A DNA stretch of 64,000 nt from Dryocola clanedunensis subsp. sulfonylureivorans (GTDB taxonomy: Bacteria > Pseudomonadota > Gammaproteobacteria > Enterobacterales > Enterobacteriaceae), in the NCBI RefSeq assembly GCF_016756775.1, contig NZ_JAERMU010000016.1:1-64000 (forward strand), given 5' to 3'. Numbering within the stretch: position 1 is the stretch's first letter; every line of letters starts with the position of its first letter. Below are positions 9,743-22,231 of the stretch, piece by piece. The position numbers and the translations under genes are program-made. The notes under the pieces were generated by a model. That model was given only the letters and a program-made list of their open reading frames with translations, had not been told where the DNA came from and ran no database searches.

Positions 9743-10724
9743 AAGGAATCAACAGGCTGGAGCCTTGTGTCGCCCGGCTTTCCAACACCTCATGAGCATG
9801 CGCCGCATTTTTTAACGCGAACTTCTGGGCTTCGGCCACATCCACTTTTATCACGCCGCTGGCGATGAGCGAGAACAGCTCGTTGCAGGCTTCCTCCAGC
9901 TCCTCACGCGTGGTGACGTAACCGTTAAGTGACGGCCGCGTAACATACAGCGAACCTTTCTGGTTTAAAATCCCCAGATTCACGCCGGTCACCGGGCCTG
10001 ATGAATTCCCAAAACTCACCATTAGACCCTGGCGCTGCAGGCAGTCGAGTGACGCTTCCCAGGTGTCTTTGCCCACCGAGTCATAGACCACCGCGACCTT
10101 CTTGCCGCCGGTGATCTCTTTTATGCGATCGACCACGTTCTCTTCGCGATAGTTAATGGTCTGCCAGGCGCCAGCCTGTTTAGCACGCTCAGCTTTTTCC
10201 GCCGATCCCACCGTGCCGATAAGTTTTGCTCCCAGCGCTTTTGCCCACTGGCAGGCGATTAACCCCACGCCACCGGCGGCGGCATGGAACAGAAAGACCT
10301 CGTCCGGCTTCACTTCATAGGTTTTACGCAGCAGGTAATAGACCGTCAGGCCTTTCAGGAAGGAGGCGGCGGCCTGTTCAAAAGAGATGGCGTCCGGAAG
10401 TTTTGCCGCTTTGTCAGCGGGCACGTTGTGGACGCTGCTGTAAGCGCCCAGGCCTGACTGGGCGTAGACCACGCGGTCGCCCACTTTCAGGTGCGTTACG
10501 TCCTGCCCGACCATGCTCACCACGCCTGCGGCTTCTGTTCCCAGCCCGCTCGGCATCTTCGGCGGCGGATAAAGCCCGCTGCGAATATAGGTGTCTATGT
10601 AATTGATACCAATTGCTTTGTTCTCAACCTGAATCTCACCGGCGGCGGGGGCCTGAGGGGTGAACTCCACCGCTTTGAGCACGTCCGGACCACCGTGCTG
10701 GCTAAACTCAATACGCGTTGCCAT
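9741..10724 (-). CDS. qorA: NADPH quinone oxidoreductase QorA
   Basis: Zeta-crystallin-type, zinc-free medium-chain dehydrogenase that reduces quinones with NADPH. The 327 residues contain the GroES-like N-terminal domain and a Rossmann fold with the nucleotide-binding AAAGGVGLIACQ near residue 150. Convergent with dusA and divergent from dnaB, as in E. coli. RBS AAGGAG precedes the ATG. Confidence 0.97.
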   Translation of the reverse strand: MATRIEFSQHGGPDVLKAVEFTPQAPAAGEIQVENKAIGINYIDTYIRSGLYPPPKMPSGLGTEAAGVVSMVGQDVTHLKVGDRVVYAQSGLGAYSSVHNVPADKAAKLPDAISFEQAAASFLKGLTVYYLLRKTYEVKPDEVFLFHAAAGGVGLIACQWAKALGAKLIGTVGSAEKAERAKQAGAWQTINYREENVVDRIKEITGGKKVAVVYDSVGKDTWEASLDCLQRQGLMVSFGNSSGPVTGVNLGILNQKGSLYVTRPSLNGYVTTREELEEACNELFSLIASGVIKVDVAEAQKFALKNAAHAHEVLESRATQGSSLLIP

Positions 10725-10807
10725 GGAAACTCCTTGTGTCGAAGTGAACAGACCAGGTGTTATACTCCTCGGTCTCTGTGAACATGAAATCTGGTAACTC
10801 CCTCACT

Positions 10808-12214
10808 ATGGCAGGAAATAAACCCTTCAACAAACCGAACGAAACCCGCGATCGTCAGATGGAAGGGCTGAAAATGCCGCCGCATTCTCTGGAAGCGGAG
10901 CAGTCGGTATTAGGCGGGTTAATGCTGGACAACGAACGCTGGGACAACGTTTCCGAGCGCGTCGTCGCCAACGATTTCTTCAGCCGCCCGCACCGCTTAA
11001 TCTTCACCGAAATGCAGCGTCTGCTGGAGATGAGCAAGCCAATTGACCTGATCACGCTGTCAGAGTCCCTGGAATTACAGGGCAACCTGGACAGCGTCGG
11101 CGGGTTTGCCTATCTGGCAGAGTTATCGAAAAATACGCCAAGTGCGGCGAACATCAACGCTTACGCGGATATCGTCCGCGAACGTGCGGTAGTTCGTGAA
11201 ATGATCGCCGTGGCGAACGAAATTGCCGACGCCGGTTACGATCCGCAGGGGCGAACCAGCGAAGATTTATTAGATTTGGCCGAATCGCGCGTTTTCCAGA
11301 TTGCAGAAAACCGCTCCAATAAAGATGAAGGCCCAAAATCCATTGACCAGATCCTTGAGGCGACGGTCTCTCGTATCGAGTCGCTCTATCAGACCCCGCA
11401 CGACGGCGTGACGGGCGTGGATACGGGTTATCAGGATCTGAACAAGAAAACCGCCGGGCTGCAGAAGTCGGATTTGATTATCGTCGCGGCGCGTCCGTCG
11501 ATGGGTAAAACTACTTTTGCGATGAACCTCTGCGAAAACGCCGCCATGCTGCAGGATAAGCCGGTACTTATCTTCAGCCTCGAGATGCCAGGCGAGCAGA
11601 TCATGATGCGTATGCTGGCGTCGCTTTCCCGTGTGGACCAGACAAAAATCCGTACCGGGCAGCTGGACGACGAGGACTGGGCGCGAATTTCGAGCACCAT
11701 GGGCATTCTGCTCGAGAAGCGCAATATGTATATTGATGACTCCTCGGGCCTGACGCCAACCGAAGTTCGCTCCCGCGCGCGCCGTATCTATCGCGAAGCG
11801 GGTGGCCTGAGCCTGATCATGATCGACTACCTCCAGCTGATGCGCGTGCCGTCGCTTTCCGATAACCGTACGCTGGAAATCGCCGAAATCTCGCGCTCGC
11901 TTAAGGCGCTGGCCAAAGAGCTGCAGGTGCCGGTGGTGGCGCTCTCCCAGCTTAACCGCTCCCTGGAACAACGTGCCGACAAACGCCCGGTCAACTCGGA
12001 TTTGCGTGAGTCCGGCTCCATCGAGCAGGATGCCGACTTAATCATGTTTATCTATCGCGATGAGGTCTACAACGACAACAGCGACGAGAAGGGCATCGCG
12101 CAGATTATCCTCGGCAAGCAGCGTAACGGCCCAATCGGCACCGTGCGCCTGACCTTTAACGGCCAGTGGTCGCGCTTCGATAATTATGCAGGGCCGCAGT
12201 ACGACGAAGATTGA
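10808..12214 (+). CDS. dnaB: Replicative DNA helicase DnaB
   Basis: Hexameric 5'-3' helicase that unwinds the replication fork and recruits primase. An N-terminal helical domain (1-170) is followed by a RecA-like motor with Walker A ARPSMGKTTFA near residue 230 and Walker B LIMIDYLQLM. Start placed at the ATG of MAGNKPFNK, which matches E. coli and gives 468 residues (E. coli 471); the frame stays open upstream to 10757 but that extension is not conserved. Confidence 0.98.
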   Translation: MAGNKPFNKPNETRDRQMEGLKMPPHSLEAEQSVLGGLMLDNERWDNVSERVVANDFFSRPHRLIFTEMQRLLEMSKPIDLITLSESLELQGNLDSVGGFAYLAELSKNTPSAANINAYADIVRERAVVREMIAVANEIADAGYDPQGRTSEDLLDLAESRVFQIAENRSNKDEGPKSIDQILEATVSRIESLYQTPHDGVTGVDTGYQDLNKKTAGLQKSDLIIVAARPSMGKTTFAMNLCENAAMLQDKPVLIFSLEMPGEQIMMRMLASLSRVDQTKIRTGQLDDEDWARISSTMGILLEKRNMYIDDSSGLTPTEVRSRARRIYREAGGLSLIMIDYLQLMRVPSLSDNRTLEIAEISRSLKALAKELQVPVVALSQLNRSLEQRADKRPVNSDLRESGSIEQDADLIMFIYRDEVYNDNSDEKGIAQIILGKQRNGPIGTVRLTFNGQWSRFDNYAGPQYDED

Positions 12215-12219
12215 TTTAT

Positions 12220-12250
12220 GTAGGGTGGATAAGTGTAGCGTCATCCACCG
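12220..12250. repeat. REP-like palindrome between dnaB and alr
   Basis: Arms GGTGGAT and ATCCACC after GTAG, the GGTGGAT subtype of the window's REP family. Confidence 0.75.
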
Positions 12251-12288
12251 TCTGTGCGAAATGAAGACACTTTCTGCAAGGAAGAAAC

Positions 12289-13368
12289 ATGCAAGCGGCA
12301 ACCGTAAAAATTAACCGCCGCGCTCTGCGACACAACCTCCAGCGTCTGCGCGAACTGGCTCCTGCCAGCCGCATGGTGGCGGTGGTGAAAGCAAACGCCT
12401 ATGGTCATGGTCTGCTTGAGACCGCCCGTACTCTCCCTGATGCCGATGCCTTCGGCGTGGCCCGCCTGGAAGAGGCCGTTCGCCTGCGTGAAGGGAGCAT
12501 CACCCAGCCCATTCTGCTGCTGGAAGGTTTTTTCAGTGCCAGCGATCTCGCGACTATCGCGGAACATAATCTCCAGACCGCCATTCACAGCATCGAACAA
12601 CTTGAAGCGCTGGAGCAGGCTGAACTCAGCCACCCGGTAACGGTGTGGATGAAGCTGGATACCGGCATGCACCGTCTGGGCGTTTTGCCGCACGAGGCAG
12701 AAGCCTTTTATCAGCGCCTCGTGAACTGCAAAAACGTCAGCCAGCCGGTGAATATCGTCAGCCACTTCGCCCGTGCAGATGAGCCGGAATCGGATGCCAC
12801 TCCACGCCAGCTGGATACCTTTCACTCCTTCATTGACGGCAAGCCGGGCCAGAAATCTATCGCTGCCTCCGGGGGCATTCTGCTGTGGCCGCAGTCGCAT
12901 CTCGACTGGGTACGTCCGGGCATTATCCTTTACGGTGTCTCTCCCCTGGAGCAGAAGCCGTGGGCCGGGGCGTTTGGTTTCCAGCCTGTGATGTCGCTGA
13001 CTTCCAGCCTGATCGCGGTTCGCAGCCATAAAGCCGGTGAGCCGGTAGGCTACGGCGGTACGTGGATTGCGGAACGTGACACTCGCCTGGGCGTGGTGGC
13101 GATGGGCTACGGCGACGGCTACCCTCGCTGCGCGCCATCAGGTACGCCGGTGCTGGTCAGCGGTCGAGAAGTGCCGATTGTGGGACGCGTGGCAATGGAC
13201 ATGATTTGCGTCGATCTTGGCCCGGAAGCGACGGAAAAAGTGGGCGACGGCGTGGTGCTCTGGGGAGAAGGTCTGCCCGTTGAGCGCATCGCTGAAATCA
13301 CAAAAGTAAGTGCTTACGAACTTATCACGCGCCTCACTTCCCGGGTGGCAATGGAGTATCTGGACTAA
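12289..13368 (+). CDS. alr: Alanine racemase (biosynthetic)
   Basis: PLP enzyme interconverting L- and D-alanine for peptidoglycan. The PLP lysine is K34 in [11 protein letters not shown], the catalytic tyrosine lies in PVGYGGTW of the C-terminal beta domain, and MDMICVD is conserved. 359 residues, the usual length. RBS AAGGAAG precedes the ATG. It follows dnaB as in E. coli, which argues for the constitutive Alr rather than the catabolic DadX. Confidence 0.97.
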   Translation: MQAATVKINRRALRHNLQRLRELAPASRMVAVVKANAYGHGLLETARTLPDADAFGVARLEEAVRLREGSITQPILLLEGFFSASDLATIAEHNLQTAIHSIEQLEALEQAELSHPVTVWMKLDTGMHRLGVLPHEAEAFYQRLVNCKNVSQPVNIVSHFARADEPESDATPRQLDTFHSFIDGKPGQKSIAASGGILLWPQSHLDWVRPGIILYGVSPLEQKPWAGAFGFQPVMSLTSSLIAVRSHKAGEPVGYGGTWIAERDTRLGVVAMGYGDGYPRCAPSGTPVLVSGREVPIVGRVAMDMICVDLGPEATEKVGDGVVLWGEGLPVERIAEITKVSAYELITRLTSRVAMEYLD

Positions 13369-13378
13369 GAACAGAAAC

Positions 13379-13408
13379 GGCGGATGACGTTTGCGCTTAT
13401 CCGCCCTA
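13379..13408. repeat. REP-like palindrome between alr and tyrB
   Basis: GGCGGATGACG paired with CTTATCCGCC, GGCGGAT subtype, inverted relative to the copy between dnaB and alr. Confidence 0.7.
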
Positions 13409-13497
13409 TAAAACCGCTAAAACAAACCCCTCGATTTCCCCCCGGCTTCCGGTTTACATTGGTTATCCGCGACACCGTAAACCAGGAGAACCCCACC

Positions 13498-14691
13498 GTG
13501 TTTCAAAAAGTTGACGCCTATGCTGGCGACCCGATTCTGTCCCTGATGGAACGCTTCAAAGTTGATCCACGAGCCGATAAGGTCAACCTCAGCATCGGCC
13601 TGTATTACAACGAAGATGGGGTGATCCCGCAGCTGCAGGCGGTAGCGGAAGCCGAAGCTCGCCTTAACGCGAAGCCGCATGGCGCCTCCCTCTATCTGCC
13701 AATGGAAGGTCTTAACACCTACCGCAACGCCATTGCTCCGCTGCTGTTCGGCGCTAAGCACGAGGCGCTGCGCGACGGGCGTATCGCTTCAATCCAGACG
13801 CTTGGCGGCTCTGGTGCGCTGAAGGTTGGTGCGGACTTCCTGAAAACCTACTTCCCCGATTCACAGGTCTGGGTCAGCGATCCGACCTGGGAAAACCACG
13901 TCGCTATCTTTGCCGGAGCGGGCTTTACGGTGAATACCTACCCGTGGTTCGACAGCGAAACCAACGGCGTGCGTTTCGAAGCCCTGCTTGAAACATTGAA
14001 TAAATTACCGGCCCAGAGCGTTGTGCTGCTGCACCCTTGCTGCCACAACCCGACGGGTGCGGACCTGACGAACGCCCAGTGGGATGCGGTTATTCAAATC
14101 CTCAAAGCGCGCGAGCTGATCCCCTTCCTCGACATTGCCTATCAGGGCTTCGGCGCGGGCATGGAGCAGGACGCCTACGCCATCCGCGCTATTGCCGGCA
14201 CGGGCATGCCTGCGCTCGTCAGCAACTCCTTCTCGAAGATTTTCTCGCTCTACGGTGAGCGCGTCGGCGGGCTGTCCGTTGTCTGCGAAGACGCAGATAC
14301 CGCAGGGCGCGTGCTTGGCCAGTTAAAAGCCACCGTTCGCCGCAACTACTCCAGCCCACCCAATTTCGGCGCACAGGTCGTTGCTGCTGTATTGAATGAC
14401 GAAAAGCTGAAGGCTAACTGGCTTGCAGAAGTGGAGAGTATGCGCTGCCGTATTCTTGATATGCGCCAGGCACTGGTATCCGTGCTTAAAACGGAAATTC
14501 CGCGGGGCAATTTTGATTACCTGCTGACCCAGCGCGGCATGTTCAGCTATACGGGCCTGAGCGCCGAGCAGGTAGATCGTCTGCGTGACGAGTTCGGCGT
14601 TTACCTAATCGCCAGCGGGCGCATGTGCGTCGCGGGCCTGAACAGCAATAACGTGCGCCGCGTGGCGAAGGCGTTTGCTGCGGTAATGTAA
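13498..14691 (+). CDS. tyrB: Aromatic amino acid aminotransferase TyrB
   Basis: Class I PLP transaminase that makes tyrosine, phenylalanine and leucine from their keto acids. The PLP lysine is K247 in [25 protein letters not shown] and the C-terminal arginine region GRMCVAGLN are present. A GTG start gives [12 protein letters not shown] and 397 residues, exactly as in E. coli; the frame runs upstream to 13384 without conservation. A GGTTTAC/GTAAACC inverted pair at 13451 and 13477 lies where a TyrR operator would be expected, but its spacing is not the TyrR consensus. Confidence 0.97.
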   Translation: MFQKVDAYAGDPILSLMERFKVDPRADKVNLSIGLYYNEDGVIPQLQAVAEAEARLNAKPHGASLYLPMEGLNTYRNAIAPLLFGAKHEALRDGRIASIQTLGGSGALKVGADFLKTYFPDSQVWVSDPTWENHVAIFAGAGFTVNTYPWFDSETNGVRFEALLETLNKLPAQSVVLLHPCCHNPTGADLTNAQWDAVIQILKARELIPFLDIAYQGFGAGMEQDAYAIRAIAGTGMPALVSNSFSKIFSLYGERVGGLSVVCEDADTAGRVLGQLKATVRRNYSSPPNFGAQVVAAVLNDEKLKANWLAEVESMRCRILDMRQALVSVLKTEIPRGNFDYLLTQRGMFSYTGLSAEQVDRLRDEFGVYLIASGRMCVAGLNSNNVRRVAKAFAAVM

Positions 14692-14718
14692 GTACTCACT
14701 TACCAGGGTCTTTTTGTT

Positions 14719-14750
14719 GTAAGGTGGATAAGCGAAGCGCCATCCACCTT
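14719..14750. repeat. REP-like palindrome downstream of tyrB (first of a pair)
   Basis: Arms GGTGGAT and ATCCACC. Forms an inverted pair (BIME-like) with the copy at 14768. Confidence 0.75.
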
Positions 14751-14767
14751 CAGCCGCAGTGATTAAC

Positions 14768-14798
14768 GGCGGATGGCGCTTCGCTTATCTGCTCTACG
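14768..14798. repeat. REP-like palindrome downstream of tyrB (second of a pair)
   Basis: GGCGGATGGCG with CTTATCTGC, in inverse orientation to its neighbour. One arm carries a C-to-T change relative to the perfect GGCGGAT/ATCCGCC pair. Confidence 0.7.
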
Positions 14799-14949
14799 GT
14801 TACGTCCCGTTTATTCTGTGATCGTCACCTTTTTCTCAGACAAATCCAGCAAAAAACCTTTATAACCCCGCGCCCCGCAGGTATGGTCGTTTAAATTTTT
14901 GACCAGCTGCTCTGGTTTGTAATGATTATCTGCAATGAAAGGGATGATG

Positions 14950-15663
14950 ATGCGTAAGATTACTTTGGCGTTAAGCGCCGCCTGTTTATTATCTGGATTC
15001 CACCTCTCCGCCGCTGCCAGGGAATCCGTTCCCGCCCCTCTCAACCCCGGCGTTACCGTTGCTCAACTGGCTCAGCAGATCCCCGTCCACTGGGTCTCCG
15101 TCGCGCAAATTGAAAATAGCCTGCTGGGCCGCCCGCCCATCGCCGTTGGGTTTGATATCGATGACACCGTCCTCTTCTCAAGCCCGGGCTTTTATCGCGG
15201 TCAGAAAGAGTATTCGCCGGGCAAACAGGATTACCTGAAAAACCCGGAGTTCTGGGAAAAGATGAACAACGGCTGGGATGAGTTCAGTATGCCGAAGGAA
15301 GTGGCGAAGCAGCTGATTACCATGCACCTAAAGCGCGGCGATAGCATTTACTTCGTCACCGGGCGCAGCGAGACGAAAACGGAAACCGTGACGAAAACGT
15401 TGCAGAGTGACTTCCTCATCCCGCAGAACGCGATGAACCCGGTCATTTTTGCCGGCGACAAAGAAGGCCAGAACACCAAAACGCAGTGGCTGAAGGACAA
15501 ACAGATTAAGATCTTCTACGGCGACTCGGATAACGACATTACGGCCGCGCAGGACATGGGCGCGCGCGGCATTCGCGTGCTGCGGGCTTCCAACTCCAGC
15601 TACCAGCCGCTGCCGAAAGCGGGCGCGTTTGGCGAAGAAGTGATAGTGAACTCAGAATACTAG
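14950..15663 (+). CDS. aphA: Class B acid phosphatase AphA
   Basis: Periplasmic, magnesium-dependent nucleotidase/phosphotransferase of the HAD superfamily. The signal peptide [17 protein letters not shown] is followed by the HAD nucleophile motif FDIDDTVLF (D69, D71), FVTGRSE and the metal motif GDSDNDI. Three ATGs lie in a row; the last (14950) is preferred because AAAGGGA precedes it and it gives 237 residues, as in E. coli. The C-terminus [10 protein letters not shown] is fully conserved. Confidence 0.97.
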   Translation: MRKITLALSAACLLSGFHLSAAARESVPAPLNPGVTVAQLAQQIPVHWVSVAQIENSLLGRPPIAVGFDIDDTVLFSSPGFYRGQKEYSPGKQDYLKNPEFWEKMNNGWDEFSMPKEVAKQLITMHLKRGDSIYFVTGRSETKTETVTKTLQSDFLIPQNAMNPVIFAGDKEGQNTKTQWLKDKQIKIFYGDSDNDITAAQDMGARGIRVLRASNSSYQPLPKAGAFGEEVIVNSEY

Positions 15664-15681
15664 GCCTTAACGGTAAGAATG

Positions 15682-15715
15682 ACGGCGATGCGCGTAAGCC
15701 CATCGCCGTTTTTTT
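15682..15715 (+). terminator. Intrinsic terminator after aphA
   Basis: Stem ACGGCGATG / CATCGCCGT with a 10-base loop, then seven T residues. Confidence 0.88.
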
Positions 15716-15810
15716 CATCTAATTTGCCCCATCGGGTTGTACCTTTTGGCGTCTGGGTCGCACACTTAGGGAGGCCCACAATATGATGATGATGCTATCA
15801 GGGGAACAAC

Positions 15811-16164
15811 ATGACCAATTCGGAGCTCTTGCTGTACTGCATGAATAAACCAGGCGCGGAACAAACCGTTCACAGCGACTGGAAGGCCACGCAGATTAAA
15901 GTGGCGGATGTGCTTTATGCCATGGTGCACGACGTGGAAAAGCGCCCGGCGGTTTCGCTGAAGGCGAGCCCGGAACTTGCTGATTTACTGAGGGAAAGCC
16001 ATAAGGATGTGTTTCCCAGCGCGCACCTGAACAAGGCACACTGGAGCACGGTTTATCTGGACGGCACGCTGCCAGATTCGCAGATTTACTATCTGGTTGA
16101 CGCCTCCTACCAACAGGCGCTATCGCTGCTGCCCGATCACACCAGGCAGCAGCTAAGCCGCTGA
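15811..16164 (+). CDS. yjbR: MmcQ/YjbR family protein YjbR
   Basis: 117-residue protein of the MmcQ/YjbR family, which has a double-wing, possibly DNA-binding fold; its cellular role is unknown. Conserved family stretches are visible: GAEQTVHSDWKATQIKV, HLNKAHWSTVYLDG and YYLVDASYQQA. RBS CAGGGGA precedes the ATG. The stop codon lies directly beside the convergent uvrA stop. Confidence 0.95.
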   Translation: MTNSELLLYCMNKPGAEQTVHSDWKATQIKVADVLYAMVHDVEKRPAVSLKASPELADLLRESHKDVFPSAHLNKAHWSTVYLDGTLPDSQIYYLVDASYQQALSLLPDHTRQQLSR

Positions 16165-18990
<2,826 letters not shown>

Positions 18991-19074
18991 TCACCTTTCC
19001 CGGATTAAACGCTTTATGCCCGGCGCAGGAATGCCACCGGAGATCGCAAACGGCTAATTATGACACAATAAAAC

Positions 19075-19090
19075 CTGAATGGATATCCAG
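19075..19090. promoter_or_regulatory. SOS box between uvrA and ssb
   Basis: CTGAATGGATATCCAG fits CTG-N10-CAG. It lies 85 bases upstream of uvrA and 127 bases upstream of ssb, matching the known shared LexA control of this divergent pair. Confidence 0.85.
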
Positions 19091-19216
19091 TGCTTTAATG
19101 CAATAATGTATCGCGAGAAGAGATTCTGGAATCCATCCCGCAGCTATAAACATTGGGGGTGGCATGGTAGAATCGAGGGTTTACACTATTCATAAAACGT
19201 TTCAGGAGACACGATC

Positions 19217-19759
19217 ATGGCCAGCAGAGGCGTAAACAAGGTGATTCTCGTCGGGAATCTGGGTCAGGACCCGGAAGTACGCTACATGCCAAATGGGGGC
19301 GCTGTCGCCAACATTACCCTGGCCACGTCAGAGTCCTGGCGCGATAAGCAAACCGGCGAAACCAAAGAGAAGACTGAATGGCACCGCGTTGTGCTGTTTG
19401 GCAAACTGGCGGAAGTGGCCGGTGAATATCTGCGTAAAGGCTCTCAGGTGTACATCGAGGGTGCATTGCAGACGCGTAAATGGACCGACCAGGCTGGCGT
19501 TGAAAAATACACCACCGAAGTCGTCGTCAACGTTGGCGGCACCATGCAGATGCTGGGTGGCCGTGCTGGCGGTGGTGCAGGCGCACCGGCTGGCGGCAAC
19601 GGCGGACAGCAGCAGGGTGGTTGGGGTCAGCCTCAGCAGCCACAGGGCGGCAACCAGCAGTTCAGCGGCGGCGCGCAGTCTCGCCCGCAGCAGAGCGCAC
19701 CAGCGGCTCCGGCTAACAACGAACCACCAATGGATTTTGACGACGATATTCCGTTCTAA
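19217..19759 (+). CDS. ssb: Single-stranded DNA-binding protein
   Basis: Homotetrameric protein that coats single-stranded DNA in replication and repair. OB fold in residues 1-112, then a Gly/Gln/Pro-rich linker and the acidic tail MDFDDDIPF that docks SSB partner proteins. 180 residues (E. coli 178). RBS CAGGAG precedes the ATG. Confidence 0.99.
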   Translation: MASRGVNKVILVGNLGQDPEVRYMPNGGAVANITLATSESWRDKQTGETKEKTEWHRVVLFGKLAEVAGEYLRKGSQVYIEGALQTRKWTDQAGVEKYTTEVVVNVGGTMQMLGGRAGGGAGAPAGGNGGQQQGGWGQPQQPQGGNQQFSGGAQSRPQQSAPAAPANNEPPMDFDDDIPF

Positions 19760-19797
19760 AAAATACCATAGACCTTTTTGTAAAGTTTTAAACTGTT

Positions 19798-19820
19798 AGC
19801 CCCGTTTACGGGGCTTTTTT
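19798..19820 (+). terminator. Intrinsic terminator after ssb
   Basis: AGCCCCG / CGGGGCT stem with a TTTA loop and a six-T run. Confidence 0.92.
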
Positions 19821-19825
19821 ATTGC

Positions 19826-21355
19826 TCACTCTGCCACCTTTGCTTTTTCCGGCACCGGCTGGCCCATCGATTTTTCCCGCACTTTCTGCTGCAGGCCTCG
19901 CTCTTTCATGATGAGCTGATAGGCGATGTAATACTTATAGATATTGCTGACGTAGGTCACCGTTTCACTGCCTATCTTCTCGGCTGCGAGATTTTCTACA
20001 TTGCTGAACCAGACATTGGGATCGAAGCCGCGCTTTTGCGTTTCGATTCGCAGCCGGGCAATGCGAGCCGGGCCTGCGTTATAAGAGGCGAAGGAGAAGA
20101 GGGCTTTATCGAGAGGGGTCATAGGTTCATCGCTGTAGTAATGATCGATCATCCAGCGCATGTATTTCACCCCGGCGTTAATGTTGGGATCCAGCTTGCG
20201 AATATCGCCCACGTTCAACTCCTTGCCGGTGCTCGGTAACACCTGCATGACGCCAATTGCCCCGGACTTGCTTCGTGCCGACTGGTCAAGGCGTGACTCC
20301 TGATAACCCTGTGCCACCATCAGTAGCCAGTCAACATCATACTGGCCCGCGTATTTTCTGAAGACATCAACCATCGCCAGCAGTTTGCGGCGTTCTTTAT
20401 CTGCGGCGGCATTTTTGACGTATTTCACGTTCTTCAGGTAGCGGGTGAGCAGAATATTGCCGAACTTGCTGCCCTTGCTGTTGTGCTTAACGAAACCGTT
20501 CAGCAATGCGAGGAGCTGAGGGCTGTCTTTGCGCACGGCCCAGGCAATGTCCGCTCCGTCCCTTAATACCATCGCCTCATGCACCGTGATTTTTGGAAAC
20601 ACCTGTTTCCAGAACAGGGCTTTGTGGCGATCGACGACGATCAGCGGGATAAGGCCCGCGTTGAGCATTTCGATCAGGTCTTCATCTTCAAGGGCCTCGG
20701 GGGCGGCTTCCAGCTTAATAAGGGGAAGGGATTCACGGCTAAAGCGAGCGTTAAGCGCCTGCAGGCTTTCGTAATAGCTTGAGGAGAACCGGACGAACAC
20801 GGTCTTGCCTGAGAGTTGCTCAAGCGTTTCTACTTTCGGTGAGTGAGGGCCGGAAAGCAGTAGCTCTTTAACGTTGGTGTAAAGCGGGACCGTGAAGGCC
20901 GCGAGTTTCTCACGCGTTGGGGTGATGCTGAGGTTGGCGGCGGCGATATCGCCTCTGCCCTCGTTGAGTGCAGTAAACAGTTTGTCACGCGAGACGGGGA
21001 CAAAGATGATATGAACTTTTAGGTGGCGACTGAGCTTCTTGTCTTTGACTAACCTGCGGTTTAAGTCTTTTTCAAACGCCATAAAGGCGTCGTAAGTCAG
21101 GCCGCGCTGAGTGCCCTTATCCAGAAAGTAGAAGGTCTTGTTGTAGGTGGTCAGCACCCGAATGACTCGTCTGTCGAGCATGCCCTGCCAGTCACCTTTC
21201 CAGGGCTGGAGAATGGCGTCTGCATTAACCTCAAGAGCAGATTGCTCCTGAGGTATCGGCAGCTTATCTACGGCTACGGCAGTACTTAAAAGCTGCGGGA
21301 CAAAGCATAAAATAAAGCAGGCGGTGAAGAGTCGATGAAAACAGATGACGTTCAT
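19826..21355 (-). CDS. MltF-like periplasmic lytic transglycosylase with solute-binding domain
   Basis: 509 residues with an N-terminal signal peptide (about 1-28). A type-3 solute-binding domain follows (about 65-290; RGLTYDAFMAFEKDL, GRGDIAAANLSITPTREK), then a C-terminal soluble lytic transglycosylase domain (about 335-460). The likely catalytic glutamate is in QGYQESRLD (near 354), followed by GAIGVMQVLPSTG and ASYNAGPARI. This is the MltF architecture: muropeptide sensing joined to glycan-strand cleavage. It sits between ssb and yjcB, not at the usual mltF locus beside purL, so it is probably a second MltF-type enzyme. It ends just past the ssb terminator. Confidence 0.88.
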   Translation of the reverse strand: MNVICFHRLFTACFILCFVPQLLSTAVAVDKLPIPQEQSALEVNADAILQPWKGDWQGMLDRRVIRVLTTYNKTFYFLDKGTQRGLTYDAFMAFEKDLNRRLVKDKKLSRHLKVHIIFVPVSRDKLFTALNEGRGDIAAANLSITPTREKLAAFTVPLYTNVKELLLSGPHSPKVETLEQLSGKTVFVRFSSSYYESLQALNARFSRESLPLIKLEAAPEALEDEDLIEMLNAGLIPLIVVDRHKALFWKQVFPKITVHEAMVLRDGADIAWAVRKDSPQLLALLNGFVKHNSKGSKFGNILLTRYLKNVKYVKNAAADKERRKLLAMVDVFRKYAGQYDVDWLLMVAQGYQESRLDQSARSKSGAIGVMQVLPSTGKELNVGDIRKLDPNINAGVKYMRWMIDHYYSDEPMTPLDKALFSFASYNAGPARIARLRIETQKRGFDPNVWFSNVENLAAEKIGSETVTYVSNIYKYYIAYQLIMKERGLQQKVREKSMGQPVPEKAKVAE

Positions 21356-21453
21356 GGAGGTTACTCCATAGGTTTCATCTATTCATTTTAGTCAAATTGT
21401 GAGGGATTAACTTAGATAAGCACTCAGCGACTCCTGATAGCCTGCGATGGCCC

Positions 21454-21735
21454 TCAGGGCATCACCATCGGCCATTCAGGTGGTGCATGGCTGGAAATTT
21501 CCACCATCACGTCTTTAAACGACGACCACATCACGGCAAAATCCGCCATCGTCAGCCCAAGCAGACCGGTCGCAAACCAGAGCGCTGCGGCAATGCCCAG
21601 CCCGCTGCAGACAACGGCTAAGAATGCGTAGTCGGATTTACGGAATTGAATATTTAAGGTACTGGCAAGAAACATCAGTACGGCACTGACAAGCGGCCAG
21701 CGCATCAGCAGAACGCTGGTAGTGATTGCAGTCAT
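21454..21735 (-). CDS. yjcB: YjcB family membrane protein
   Basis: 93-residue protein with two hydrophobic helices, matching E. coli YjcB over its whole length (LMRWPLVSAVLMFLAS, SDYAFLAV, WPMVMP at the C-terminus). Function unknown. The frame is open up to 21822, but conservation begins at the ATG at 21735, preceded by GAGGATCGG. A near-perfect CRP site lies about 110 bases upstream. Confidence 0.9.
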   Translation of the reverse strand: MTAITTSVLLMRWPLVSAVLMFLASTLNIQFRKSDYAFLAVVCSGLGIAAALWFATGLLGLTMADFAVMWSSFKDVMVEISSHAPPEWPMVMP

Positions 21736-22231
21736 GAATCCGATCCTCAGAGGCATAGGCATAACGGGGCGCGATAAGGCTGGCGCAATACCGTCAGGCG
21801 TGAATGATTGCATAAAATGCAAGCAAAAAAGTCTTGCAAAGAATTTGTGAACTATATCACATTTGTTCTTTTAATCGCCACCGTGATTGCGCGTTTTTCA
21901 CACGTTTTGTTTAAGCGTGAGCAGGCAGGAGAGATCGGGTGCAGGGATTTTATCCCGCAGTTTATGCCATTAAAATATTCTTTAATTTTACTTAACAATT
22001 TATTCACTGCTGTATTACCCAGAATAAAGGCCATTTTTATCCCGTAAGATGAAGCTCAACGACGCTATTACCTGGTTGGCGCTACGTAATGTCTTATTTT
22101 CCTCTAAGCTTTGTCGTGAAGGAAAGAACGTCTGTTGCTTATACATTCATATTCATGCAGTTTAATCGCTACATAGCAGAGATGTTCCATGGAACGATCG
22201 GGGGCGGTAATAGCAAAGGCATGAGAGCAGC
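21736..22231. other. Long AT-rich divergent control region between yjcB and pdeC
   Basis: About 500 bases without a convincing gene. It holds the CRP site at 21846, several poly-A/T stretches and, near 22020-22230, the presumed pdeC leader. No terminator or small-RNA signature was recognised; the short frames in it have no family resemblance. Confidence 0.6.
21846..21861. promoter_or_regulatory. CRP-type operator
   Basis: TGTGAACTATATCACA is a perfect TGTGA-N6-TCACA palindrome in an AT-rich setting. It lies 111 bases upstream of the yjcB start and far upstream of pdeC, so cAMP-CRP control of yjcB is the simplest reading. Confidence 0.75.

Noticed and set aside
14811-15044. 77-codon minus-strand frame overlapping aphA
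   Set aside because: Its only start is inside aphA and no RBS is present; kept only as a low-interest finding for its 3' part.
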